This document shows positions 52,310 through 60,649 of a stretch of 64,000 nucleotides of DNA, piece by piece. Origin of the DNA: Planctomycetota bacterium. Lineage in GTDB: Bacteria > Planctomycetota > UBA1135 > UBA2386. The stretch's first letter is position 1; every line of letters begins with the position of its first letter. Location of the stretch: positions 1 to 64,000 of the forward strand of contig JACKIB010000018.1 of NCBI GenBank assembly GCA_020638695.1. The letters are read 5' to 3'. A model generated the notes under the pieces. That model had not been told where the DNA came from. It made no database searches and worked only from the letters and a program-made list of their open reading frames with translations. The position numbers and the translations under genes were made by a program.

Positions 52310-53488
52310 CTATTTGTCGGGCACCCCGCCCGGACGCTTGTCACCCTTGCCCGGCTCCTCCCAGGGGAGTCGGTCCGGATCGGCCTTGTCCGCCGGCTTC
52401 TTGGCTTCCATCTGCGCGTCGGGGACCTTTTCGAGGAACACGGTCAGGCCGTACTCCTCGTCCTTGCTGCGCACCTTCACGTAGACCGAGTCGCCTGCCA
52501 TCTTGATGCCGACGAGCATCTGCAGGTGGAAGCTGTTCTCGACCTTGACGCCATCGATCTCGACGACGACATCGTCCTTCTTCAGGCCGGCGCGGTGCGC
52601 GGCACCTTTGGGGGCGACCTTGCTGATCTTGGCCCCCGGACCGAGATGGGAGTGGTCCATGTCGATGCCGAGGTACCCGCGGTGCAGGATCTCGCCCGCC
52701 TTCATCTTCTCGATCAGCTGCGGGATGTCGGAGATGGTGGCCGCGAAGCCGATCCCGGAGTCGTAGAGGTCGATGTTCGCCTTGCGGCCGGTCGCGTCCA
52801 TCGGCACCGCAATGCCCATCACCCGGCCTTCGATGTCGACCACCGGACCACCGTAGTTGGCGGGACTGGTGTAGGCGTCGGTCTGCAGGGCGCGGCCGAA
52901 CACCCGTCGTGTCGCGGAGACCACCCCCATGTGCACGCTCGGGTCCTTCGCGCCGAACGTGCGACCGAGCACGAACGCCCAGCTGCCGACCTTGATCGTC
53001 TTGGGATCGACGAACTCGGGCACCGGCAGGTCGGTTGCATCGACCTTGACCAGGGCGATCTGCCGGCTGACGTCTTCACCTTTGCGCACCGCGGTGAACG
53101 AACGCCCGTCGGCCAACGTGATCAGGATCGTGGTCGGGTCGTAGTTCAGCGCAAACTTCGAGATCAGCACCCAGCCGTCAGCACTCAACACGATGCCGGT
53201 GGTCGCGCCGTGGGATTGCGCGAAGCCGCTCATCCCGAGCGGCGGCGGCTTCTTCTTGCCAGGGGGTTTCTTGGCGCCAGGCGTCGGCGCCGGCTTGGGC
53301 TGCCACTTCGCATCGGTCTTGCGGGTGCCGCCGAAGGTCTGCACCGTCACAGTCGACGGCCCGACTTTGTCCATCGCCGCGTGCAGCACGTTCTGCATCG
53401 CGGCGAAGTCGTAGCGGATCGGACTGCCCTGGGCGGAGAGTGCCCCGGCGAGCAGGGTGGCGGCAACGACGTTCAGGGTGTGGCTCAT
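52310..53488 (-). CDS. HtrA-like pseudoprotease with PDZ domain (second inactive homologue)
   Basis: 392 residues. Signal peptide (VVAATLLAGALSAQ), a basic Pro/Lys linker (~60-85), a trypsin-fold domain (~85-270) and a PDZ domain (~290-375, LHRGYLGIDMDHSHLGPGA, KKDDVVVEIDGVKV). The catalytic positions are replaced: the His region reads LISKFALNYD, the Asp position is Gln143 in DVSRQIALVKV, and the Ser position is Tyr212 in SPANYGGPV. It starts at the ATG at 53488, sharing one base with the preceding stop. A chaperone-like or peptide-sensing role is more likely than proteolysis. Confidence 0.9.
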   Translation of the reverse strand: MSHTLNVVAATLLAGALSAQGSPIRYDFAAMQNVLHAAMDKVGPSTVTVQTFGGTRKTDAKWQPKPAPTPGAKKPPGKKKPPPLGMSGFAQSHGATTGIVLSADGWVLISKFALNYDPTTILITLADGRSFTAVRKGEDVSRQIALVKVDATDLPVPEFVDPKTIKVGSWAFVLGRTFGAKDPSVHMGVVSATRRVFGRALQTDAYTSPANYGGPVVDIEGRVMGIAVPMDATGRKANIDLYDSGIGFAATISDIPQLIEKMKAGEILHRGYLGIDMDHSHLGPGAKISKVAPKGAAHRAGLKKDDVVVEIDGVKVENSFHLQMLVGIKMAGDSVYVKVRSKDEEYGLTVFLEKVPDAQMEAKKPADKADPDRLPWEEPGKGDKRPGGVPDK

Positions 53489-54540
53489 CACTTCACCTCG
53501 GCCAGCTTGAGTTCGGTCTGACTCACCTTGCGCCCGCGCTTGAAGGTGACGGTGATGGTCTGACCCGGCTTGTACTTCTCCATGATGAGATTGAAGTCCT
53601 TGCACGTGTGCACCACCTTGCGGTCGATCTGCACGATCAGGTCGTCCGGCCGCAACCCGGCGGTACGGCCCGGTGACCCGCGCGCGACGCGTTCCACGTA
53701 GGCCGGCGGCGAAACCCGGCGGCCGTGGTCGAACAGCTCGATGCCGTGGAACACCGGCACCACCTTGACGGCTCGCTCCGGCTCGACCGCGCCGGCCTTG
53801 CCGCGGGTGATGCAGCGCTGGATGTAGCCGATCAGCTCACCGGTGGGGATCGCTGCGGACACTTGGGAGTTGGTCTCGGTCGACTCGACGATCTTGGTGT
53901 TGAGCCCGATCCACTCGCCACCGACCGTGAACAACCCACCACCGTAGTGTCCGGGGTTGTTCGGCGCGTCGGTGACGATCAGCTCGCCGCCGTAGTCGAC
54001 GTCTTGCAGGTGGTAGCGCAGACCGGAACGCATGCGGCTGACGATCACGCCGAGCGTGACCGAGAGCTTCTCCGAGAACTCGGCGAGGCGGAAGCAGTTG
54101 CCGATCGACACCACGAAGGTGCCATTGCGGTGCTTCTGCTCCTTGGCGATCGTCAGCGGCACCAGGGGCTGCTTGAGCTTCTTCAGGTCCTCGTCCTTGA
54201 TCTTCAGGATCCGAACCCCGTAGGTCTCGTCCGCCGGATACACCTCGACCTGGCACACCGTCCCGTCGTGCAGGACCACCTTGGTGCGCTCCTCCTGGAT
54301 CAGGATCAGATCGAGAGTCAGCACGTGACCCTTGTCGCTGACCAGGATCCCGGTCGAGTACGACTGAATGGTCTTGAGCCCCGACGCACCGTGCACCTTG
54401 ACCAGACTCGGCAAGAGCTTCGCGACCGTCTTCTCGATCGCGGTCTTCGGAGTCCGATCGGGGAATGCGTAGAAGCCACCGCCGCCTTGGGCCGCGACCA
54501 CCGCGGCGAACAGGAGCACACAACCCATCTTGCAGATCAT
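53488..54540 (-). CDS. HtrA-like pseudoprotease with PDZ domain (first inactive homologue)
   Basis: 350 residues. Signal peptide (VLLFAAVVAAQ), trypsin-like fold and C-terminal PDZ (GLRPDDLIVQIDRKVV). The catalytic Ser is replaced by Tyr199 in PNNPGHYGGGLF, the His region reads LTLDLILIQE and the Asp region ETYGVRILKI, so all three catalytic residues are gone. The start ATG at 54540 overlaps the HtrA stop (ATGA). The two inactive proteins share the Ser-to-Tyr change, so the loss probably predates their duplication. Confidence 0.9.
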   Translation of the reverse strand: MICKMGCVLLFAAVVAAQGGGGFYAFPDRTPKTAIEKTVAKLLPSLVKVHGASGLKTIQSYSTGILVSDKGHVLTLDLILIQEERTKVVLHDGTVCQVEVYPADETYGVRILKIKDEDLKKLKQPLVPLTIAKEQKHRNGTFVVSIGNCFRLAEFSEKLSVTLGVIVSRMRSGLRYHLQDVDYGGELIVTDAPNNPGHYGGGLFTVGGEWIGLNTKIVESTETNSQVSAAIPTGELIGYIQRCITRGKAGAVEPERAVKVVPVFHGIELFDHGRRVSPPAYVERVARGSPGRTAGLRPDDLIVQIDRKVVHTCKDFNLIMEKYKPGQTITVTFKRGRKVSQTELKLAEVK

Positions 54541-56219
54541 TGCGCCGGCCTCTCGAACAGCTTGGCGTCGGGAAGCGGGTCGTAACCCACCGCGAGCTTC
54601 CACCCGGGTGACAGCTCGCTCCGATCGGTGATGATCCACGCCTGCTCCCCCACCGCCCGCAGGTCGACGAGCTTGCGCAACAGCGGGTCGCGGTAGCTGT
54701 ACCCCGCGGGCTCACCGTCCTCGAAGTAGTAGACCTCGTACTCGCTGGGCCCCGGAATGCGGAAACGGAAGGCCGGGCGCCCGAGCGCCTGCACACCACC
54801 TTCCAGTGTGGATTCGGCGAGCGCTTTGGCGCGGTCCTTGCCCCGCCACAGCCACGGGTTGAGCAGGAACTCGCGGTCGAGCTTCTGCCGCTCGTCGTCG
54901 CTGAGACCGGTCGAGCGGCCGTCGCGCAGCTGGAACCCGTCGTCCTTGCCGAGCCGCACCAGCGTGATCTTGCCGTCGGTCCAGCGCAGCCGATCACCCA
55001 GGCGGTTCATCTCGATCTTCTCGCCCTTGGGCCCGGTGAGGGTCACCGTCGCCCCGTCGACCGGATCACCCGAGCGACCGACGTTGCGCGACAGCGCGAC
55101 CCGCGACAGCTTGCGGTGTTCGACCTTCGCGAACCGCTCGTAGCGACTCGAACCGGTATCCAGCGTGCGCAACCGCAGCCACACGCGCCGCTCGTCGCCG
55201 AAGCCACCATTGCCGAGGTGGCGCCGATAGCCCAGCGTCACCCAGCAGTCGGCCGGCAGCACACCGACCAAGGTGGCCAGCTGGTTGGCGCTCTTGACCG
55301 CGTCGTTGTTGAACAGTGTCAGCTGATCGCCGATCTCGACGCCCAGCTTGGCGGCCGCGGAGTCGGCGAACGTCGACTGCACGATCACGTGCGGCTCGGT
55401 CTCGCCCGGCGACTTCATGAACCAAGCGTTGAGGTCGAGGGTCCCGTGCTCGGCGTGGCGCCCGGCCATCATGTCGGCGAGGAAGTTGCGGATCTGGTTG
55501 CTGGCGATCGCAAAGCCGACCCCGGTGTTGACGCGGCCGCGGTCGCGGATGGTGATCCGCCCGTTGATGCCGACCACCTCGCCGCGCTCGTTGAACAGTG
55601 GACCGCCCGAGTTGCCCGGGTTCACCGGTGCGTCCACCTGGATGCAGTCCGGGTAGACCAACATCCGGTTGCCGCCACCGGGCTGGTAGCGGTGGGTGCC
55701 GGACACGATGCCCCAGGTGAGGGTCGGGGTGAAGTCGTTGGCCAGCAGGAACGGGTTGCCCATCGCGAACACCGTCTCGCCGACCAGCAGCGCGTCGGAG
55801 TCGCCGAGCGGTGAGTACGGGAACGGTTTGCCGTCCGGACGCGGGTGCAACAGCAGGATTGCCAAGTCGCTCCCGGGATCGATCCCCAGCACGTCGGCCT
55901 TGTACAGCTTGCCGTCGGGCAGACCGATCTTCATGACCTTGTTGGACGGATCGTCGTCGCGCTTGGCCTTGGCTCCCTTGGCGCCGGGCTTGGGCCTGCC
56001 GCGCTTCTGCACCACGTGGAAGTTCGAGACGATGAAACCGAGCGGGTCGATGATCACCCCGGAACCGCCGCCGGGCGAGTCCAGCGCCATCACGGAACAC
56101 ACCGAAGGCTGCACCTTGGCGACCACGGTCGTGCGCGCGGTCTCGGCCTTGCGTACGAGATCGAGATCTCCCGGTTCCTGGGGGGAAACCAGGGAGAACA
56201 AGAGGGACAGGGTCAACAT
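54537..56219 (-). CDS. HtrA/DegP-type serine protease, catalytically complete
   Basis: 560 residues. A short signal peptide, then a trypsin-fold domain with His68 (SNFHVV), Asp118 (GSDLAIL) and Ser204 (NPGNSGGP). An insert (KPGAKGAKAKRDDD) lies between the first strands. A PDZ-like domain follows (GVEIGDQLTLFNNDAVKSA), then a ~200-residue unassigned C-terminal region. An envelope quality-control protease. It is translationally coupled to two inactive homologues downstream and follows an NPCBM protein. Confidence 0.93.
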   Translation of the reverse strand: MLTLSLLFSLVSPQEPGDLDLVRKAETARTTVVAKVQPSVCSVMALDSPGGGSGVIIDPLGFIVSNFHVVQKRGRPKPGAKGAKAKRDDDPSNKVMKIGLPDGKLYKADVLGIDPGSDLAILLLHPRPDGKPFPYSPLGDSDALLVGETVFAMGNPFLLANDFTPTLTWGIVSGTHRYQPGGGNRMLVYPDCIQVDAPVNPGNSGGPLFNERGEVVGINGRITIRDRGRVNTGVGFAIASNQIRNFLADMMAGRHAEHGTLDLNAWFMKSPGETEPHVIVQSTFADSAAAKLGVEIGDQLTLFNNDAVKSANQLATLVGVLPADCWVTLGYRRHLGNGGFGDERRVWLRLRTLDTGSSRYERFAKVEHRKLSRVALSRNVGRSGDPVDGATVTLTGPKGEKIEMNRLGDRLRWTDGKITLVRLGKDDGFQLRDGRSTGLSDDERQKLDREFLLNPWLWRGKDRAKALAESTLEGGVQALGRPAFRFRIPGPSEYEVYYFEDGEPAGYSYRDPLLRKLVDLRAVGEQAWIITDRSELSPGWKLAVGYDPLPDAKLFERPAQ

Positions 56220-56221
56220 GG

Positions 56222-57466
56222 TCAGGTTCCTTGCTTGACGACCCGCGCCTCGGCGAACACGCAGTGGTCGCCGAAGTCGAAGTTCTTGCCGAAGTCCGCC
56301 TCGATGGTCAGCGCCTGCACCTTGGCGACCGGCACGCGGATGCTCTCGGGAGCGCTCTCGAGCGTGATCGGCTTGGACTCGTACAGCACGCGCTTGCCAT
56401 CGCGCACGCGGAACACGGCATGCGCCGGGCCGGTGCTGCGACTGTCGATGGCGATCACCGCCTCGAAGTAGTCGAACGCGCCACCGATGTCGTAGGTCAG
56501 CCGCGTCCTGGGGATCAGGACCAACCCGTTCTCCGCCTTGCGCGGCTGACTACCACCGAGCTGAATGCCGGGACCCAAGGGGCTGCGGTTGATCAGCCAG
56601 GGCTTCTTGGTGCGGAACGCACCGACCTGCTCGACCTTGGACGGCTTGAGGTCGGACAGGAACACGAGGCGGTCGCTCTCGACCTCGACTTCCTCCAACA
56701 ACTTGCCCGGTACCGTCAAGGTGACGCGCTCCTCGAGGGCGACGTGCCAGCTGTCGTTCTCCATCTTCTCGAGTCGACCGCGGATCCGCGTTCCGCCGCG
56801 CACCCCCAAGACCACCCGCGGACGTGGCAGCGGGTCGGCACGGAACCCCGACGCGGTGCTCATCACGATCCCGTAGAGCCCCGAGATCCGCCGCGACTGC
56901 GCCTTGCCGCCGGCTAGGTAGCGAACCGAGTCGCCACTGAAGCCTTCGATGGTGACGCTGCGCTGCACCACCTTGCTCTCCGTCTTGAAGTAGATCAGGT
57001 CCTGATCGTCCTTCGGCTGCGCCATGTACTTGGCGAACCCACCGTCGTTGGGCGCCTCGAGTTTGGCGAACCGGATCGCCTGGATCCGGCTGAGCGGCAT
57101 CTTCACCTCGCCGGTGAACAGCGGCGAGGTCAGCGCGATGGTGCGCTCGGCGCCCTCGCGCGCAGTGGCTGGCAACTCGAGACCACTCCGCAACAGCACG
57201 AACCCCTGCCTGGGGATCGGCGTCGGGTGCCGCTTGTGCAGCCGGATCAACCGCAGCGCACCGAGATCCAGCGTGGCTGCGGCACCCTCGGGTCGCACGA
57301 TCGCGACCCGACCCGCCGCATCGACACCCTTGAGCGTTCCGTCCTCGGCCTTGCCGTGGATGGGCACGAAGGTGTCGTGGGTGGTTTCCTGAGCCGTACC
57401 ACCCGCCGCCAAGACCAGCGTGAGAGCGAGCCGCCCCCACGCTGCCGCGCACCGGCGTTGTTTCAC
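56222..57466 (-). CDS. NPCBM/NEW2 domain exported protein
   Basis: 414 residues with a signal peptide (LALTLVLAAGGTAQ). The C-terminal ~150 residues carry the NPCBM pattern: LSDLKPSKVEQVGAF, NRSPLGPGIQLGG, YDIGGAFDYFEAVIAID and a final strand with FGDHCVFAEARV. These domains bind carbohydrate. The N-terminal half is beta-rich and unassigned. The start overlaps the preceding stop by four bases. Confidence 0.85.
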   Translation of the reverse strand: MKQRRCAAAWGRLALTLVLAAGGTAQETTHDTFVPIHGKAEDGTLKGVDAAGRVAIVRPEGAAATLDLGALRLIRLHKRHPTPIPRQGFVLLRSGLELPATAREGAERTIALTSPLFTGEVKMPLSRIQAIRFAKLEAPNDGGFAKYMAQPKDDQDLIYFKTESKVVQRSVTIEGFSGDSVRYLAGGKAQSRRISGLYGIVMSTASGFRADPLPRPRVVLGVRGGTRIRGRLEKMENDSWHVALEERVTLTVPGKLLEEVEVESDRLVFLSDLKPSKVEQVGAFRTKKPWLINRSPLGPGIQLGGSQPRKAENGLVLIPRTRLTYDIGGAFDYFEAVIAIDSRSTGPAHAVFRVRDGKRVLYESKPITLESAPESIRVPVAKVQALTIEADFGKNFDFGDHCVFAEARVVKQGT

Positions 57467-58455
57467 TTACCTGACTTGCCGAGCCGCTTGTAGAAGCCCT
57501 TGAGCATCTTCTTGTACTTGGGCGACATCTTGTCGTTGATCTCCGCCTCGATGGCCTTGCGGTCGCCCTTGTTCAGGTCGCCCCACTTCTCCGCGACCTT
57601 GGGGGGTGCCTTCTTCAGCACACCCTTGGTCGCCTCGCCGGGAGGCAACTTGCTTTCGCTCGCCGGGTTGATGCCACCGGCACCACCGGGAGGGCCACCG
57701 CTCTTGTTCTCCTGCTTCTCCAGCATCTCGATGATCTTCTGCAGCTCGTCGATCACCATCTTCTGCTTGTCCTGCGTCTTCTTGCCGGTGTCCGTCTTGC
57801 GGATCTTCCGCTCGCAGAACTTCATGATGTCGGAGATGTCGTGCAGCACCCCCTCCTGGCGCTCGAGCTCGGCCTTGATCTGCGCGGCGCTCGAACGCAA
57901 CCGTTCCGGTGCGTTCGGAAACTCGCGCAGGAAGGCGGCAAAGAACCGGATCGCCTTCTCGCGCTCCGGGACCTTCGCCAAGGCGTTGCCATAGAAATAG
58001 ATGACTTCGGAGTCGAGCGGCGTGCGGTTGAGGTCCTTCTCGACGAAGTCCGCCATGATGGTCGCAGCCTGCTCGGGGTCGTCGGCGTTGAGGAACACGC
58101 GCGCCAGTTGGTAGCGGGCATAAGCCTGCACGTACGGGTCGCGGTTGTTCTCCAGCACCTTGGTCAGCTCCAGCGCCGCGCGCGGCTCCTCCTTGTCGGC
58201 GAGAGCGCACGCGTCGCGGTAGTCGGAGAACCGTGCACGGAGGAGGTCGTCCACCGCGTGTTTGGCGGACTCTTCCTCGACGCCCTTGGCGAACCGGTCG
58301 AGCTGCTCGGTGGTGGCACCGAGCCCCTTGACGTGGGCGACGAACACCGACTGGTCGAACGGCTTGAACGCCAACGCCACGGCGGGCTTGGCAGGCTCCT
58401 GTGCCGCGAGCATCCCGAGGGAGGCGAAGGCGGCGATCGTGATTCTGAACATCAT
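57463..58455 (-). CDS. Exported helical-repeat protein
   Basis: 330 residues. Signal peptide (ITIAAFASLGMLAAQ), then TPR-like helix pairs (AYARYQLARVFLNADDPEQA, VIYFYGNALAKVPEREKAI), a Gly/Pro linker (~240-270) and a basic C-terminal helix (PKYKKMLKGFYKRLGK). It resembles periplasmic scaffold proteins encoded next to coiled-coil and amidotransferase-like membrane proteins. Function unknown. Confidence 0.75.
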   Translation of the reverse strand: MMFRITIAAFASLGMLAAQEPAKPAVALAFKPFDQSVFVAHVKGLGATTEQLDRFAKGVEEESAKHAVDDLLRARFSDYRDACALADKEEPRAALELTKVLENNRDPYVQAYARYQLARVFLNADDPEQAATIMADFVEKDLNRTPLDSEVIYFYGNALAKVPEREKAIRFFAAFLREFPNAPERLRSSAAQIKAELERQEGVLHDISDIMKFCERKIRKTDTGKKTQDKQKMVIDELQKIIEMLEKQENKSGGPPGGAGGINPASESKLPPGEATKGVLKKAPPKVAEKWGDLNKGDRKAIEAEINDKMSPKYKKMLKGFYKRLGKSGK

Positions 58456-58545
58456 GGCGGGTCTCTCGGGTTGCGCTGGTCGCGACTTCCTGGCGTCGGT
58501 CTCGGCGGCGGCGTGTCACCACGCCGCCGCCCACGGATCACCGGA

Positions 58546-58788
58546 CTAGCGGTCGCTGGCCTGCTGTTCCTTGTTGATCTTGTTCGCGAGCTTGCGGGTC
58601 AGGCCTTCGACCTTGCCCTGCTTGCGGGAGATCTCCATCGCTTCATCCTTCGCGTCTTCGGTCACCCGCAGCTGCTCCGGCACCGAGGTGTCGTAGCTCT
58701 GGGTGCGCTTCAGCACGCGCTTCTGGAGCTTCTGAATCAACTTCAACTCTGCAGATCGAGGCACCAACGGTGGCTCTCCACCGTTGGG
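58546..58788 (-). CDS. Readthrough tail or split-off C-terminal ORF of the coiled-coil protein
   Basis: The frame of the coiled-coil gene continues without interruption for 80 codons after its UGA. It first encodes PNGGEPPLVPRSAELKL, then a helical, charged stretch ending NKINKEQQASDR. The GEPPLVP...AELKL pattern looks to me like the normal C-terminal part of this kind of protein rather than a gene start; that is recollection, not a search. If translated separately, the only early start codons are a TTG at 58767 and a GTG at 58764, both inside the hairpin. Confidence 0.7.
   Translation of the reverse strand, partial: PNGGEPPLVPRSAELKLIQKLQKRVLKRTQSYDTSVPEQLRVTEDAKDEAMEISRKQGKVEGLTRKLANKINKEQQASDR
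58764..58787 (-). promoter_or_regulatory. Perfect stem-loop one base after an in-frame UGA
   Basis: CCAACGGTGG-AGAG-CCACCGTTGG, 10 bp with a 4-base loop, begins one base after the UGA at 58789-58791. There is no T-run downstream, and the reading frame continues through it. A structure in this place can promote stop-codon readthrough or recoding. Confidence 0.65.
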
Positions 58789-60507
58789 TCAAGGCTCGCC
58801 CTTCTGCTCGTTCTGTTCGATCTGTTGCCGCAGCGCGTCGATCAGCATCTGCAGCATGTCCTCGATCTCCTTCTGCATCGCCTGCGAGGCCTTGCCCGTC
58901 TTGGCGTCCTGCAGGCGACGGCCGACCTTCTTCAGGTCGTCGCGCAGCTCGATGACGAAGTCCGGGAACACCGCGGTGGTGCCGTCCTCCTCGAGCAGCT
59001 TCAGGGATCCGTGCGCTTCGGAAGCGAGCTCGAACTCACCGGTCGCCAGCTCGTTGGCGCGGCTCAGCAGCGCCTTCGAAGTCTGACCGCTCGCGGTCAG
59101 TGACTCCTTCTTCTGCGCCTCCAGGATGCGGGTCTTGGCGGAGATCTTGCGCTGCTTGGCGAGCATCGCCCCGAAGCGCTCCTCCAGCGACCGCAGCACC
59201 TCGTCCTGGAGCTGCTGGCGCAGCTGCGCCAAGGCCTCGTCGAGTGCCTTCTTGGCCTGCTCGAGCTTGTCCTGCGCGTCCTGCTGGTCCTGCTTGGCCT
59301 TGCCCGGCTTGTACTCCTTCAGCGAACCCGCTGCCGACTTCTGCTTCGGCACGGCCTGCTGCACGTTCTGCTTGCCGGGCGTCGGGCCCTTGTTCTCGCC
59401 GTCCTTGTTGCCGTCGCTCTCCGACTTCTCCATGTCCTTCGACAGGTTGTCGGTCTCGACCTTGGTCTGGTCCTGCTTCTTGGACAGCTGTTCGAACGGC
59501 AGCTTCAGGAGCTCGCGCTTGGCCTCGTCGAGTGCCTTCTCGACCTCGTCCTTGGCCTTCTCGAGCTTCTTGATGGCCTTCTCCATGTCCTCGAGCGAGG
59601 ACTCGGGTTTGTTGTCCTGCAGCTTGTTCTGGGCCTTGCCCATGTCCTGGCTCGCGCCGCCGGCAGCACCGGCGCCCGCGCTCGGAGACGGCGAACCCGC
59701 ACCCGGCTGCCCGTCACCGGGCTTGCTGTCGCCGGGCTTCGGCTCACCGGGCTTGGCGTCACCGGGCTTGGCGTCACCGGGCTTGCCCGCTGCGGGCTTG
59801 GCGCTGAGGTCCTTGGCGGTGTCCTCGACCTGCTTCAGGTCCTCGGCCAAACGCTTGGCGCGTTCCTTGAGGTCACCCTCGTTCTTGGCCATGTCCGTGG
59901 CCTTCTTCGGGTCCGCGGCCAGCCCCTGCTGGTTGGTCTGGTCACGCAGGTCCTTCTGGTCCTTGATCAGGTTGTCCAGGTCCTGCTTGGCCTTCTCCAG
60001 CTTCTTGACCTGCTGCTCGAGAGCCTCGGCGCGCGCCGAGGAGTCCTTCTCGTTCTTCTGGTCCTGGATCAGCTTCTGGACCCGCTCCTTGAACTTCTCC
60101 AGTCGATCGATCTCCTTCAGCAGGTTCTCGATCCGACTGTCGCCCTTGAGCAGCAGGTCGATGAGCTTGTTGAGGTCCTTGATGACCGCCTTGCAGGTGT
60201 CGATGGAATCGTCCCATCGCTCCTGGTCGAGCAGCGCCTTGACCTCCTTCATCTTGTTGGGGATCGCCTTCTCTTGGATGAACTTCGACCCGATGCCGAT
60301 CACTTTGGCCTTCTCGGGGTCGGTGTTCTTGAGCGCGGTCTGGAGCTTCTGCATGTGCTCCGTCAGCTGCTCGAAGGCCTTGGTGGCTTGCTCCTGCTTG
60401 GTGGCGACTTTCGCCTGCGCCGGCAGGAACGTGGGCACGCCAGCGAGTGCGGCCACCGCGAGAAGCGCGGTAGCCCTTCGCAGGGTGCCTCTGAACAGAG
60501 CTCTCAT
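58789..60507 (-). CDS. Large exported coiled-coil protein
   Basis: 572 residues. Signal peptide (ALLAVAALAGVPTFLPAQA), then long heptad-like helical tracts rich in Lys, Glu and Gln, a PGDAKPGD-type spacer (~240-275) and further helices up to ~560. No enzyme motif. AGGAG stands seven bases before the ATG at 60507. It lies downstream of a DUF4175-like membrane protein. Its stop is an in-frame UGA that may be read through (see 58546-58788). Confidence 0.85.
   Translation of the reverse strand: MRALFRGTLRRATALLAVAALAGVPTFLPAQAKVATKQEQATKAFEQLTEHMQKLQTALKNTDPEKAKVIGIGSKFIQEKAIPNKMKEVKALLDQERWDDSIDTCKAVIKDLNKLIDLLLKGDSRIENLLKEIDRLEKFKERVQKLIQDQKNEKDSSARAEALEQQVKKLEKAKQDLDNLIKDQKDLRDQTNQQGLAADPKKATDMAKNEGDLKERAKRLAEDLKQVEDTAKDLSAKPAAGKPGDAKPGDAKPGEPKPGDSKPGDGQPGAGSPSPSAGAGAAGGASQDMGKAQNKLQDNKPESSLEDMEKAIKKLEKAKDEVEKALDEAKRELLKLPFEQLSKKQDQTKVETDNLSKDMEKSESDGNKDGENKGPTPGKQNVQQAVPKQKSAAGSLKEYKPGKAKQDQQDAQDKLEQAKKALDEALAQLRQQLQDEVLRSLEERFGAMLAKQRKISAKTRILEAQKKESLTASGQTSKALLSRANELATGEFELASEAHGSLKLLEEDGTTAVFPDFVIELRDDLKKVGRRLQDAKTGKASQAMQKEIEDMLQMLIDALRQQIEQNEQKGEP
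59707..59796 (-). repeat. Short in-frame tandem repeat (PGDxK units)
   Basis: Five to six 15-base units of the TCACCGGGCTTGG type encode PGDAKPGDAKPGEPKPGD and related units, forming a flexible linker. The number of units is likely to vary between strains. Confidence 0.8.
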
Positions 60508-60649
60508 GGGCTGCTCCTGGGGTTTGGATGGTTCGGGTCTCGACGGACGGCGGGCCGGGCCGGGCCGGGATCACCGGCGCGCGGTCGCTGCCGCCGTCGC
60601 ATATTGTCGTCCAGTCAGGGACGCTCCGGGTTTCGGAAATCTGTCACCT

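Noticed and set aside
58764..58787. Rho-independent terminator after the coiled-coil gene
   Set aside because: The stem is perfect, but no T-run follows on the minus strand and an open frame continues directly through it.
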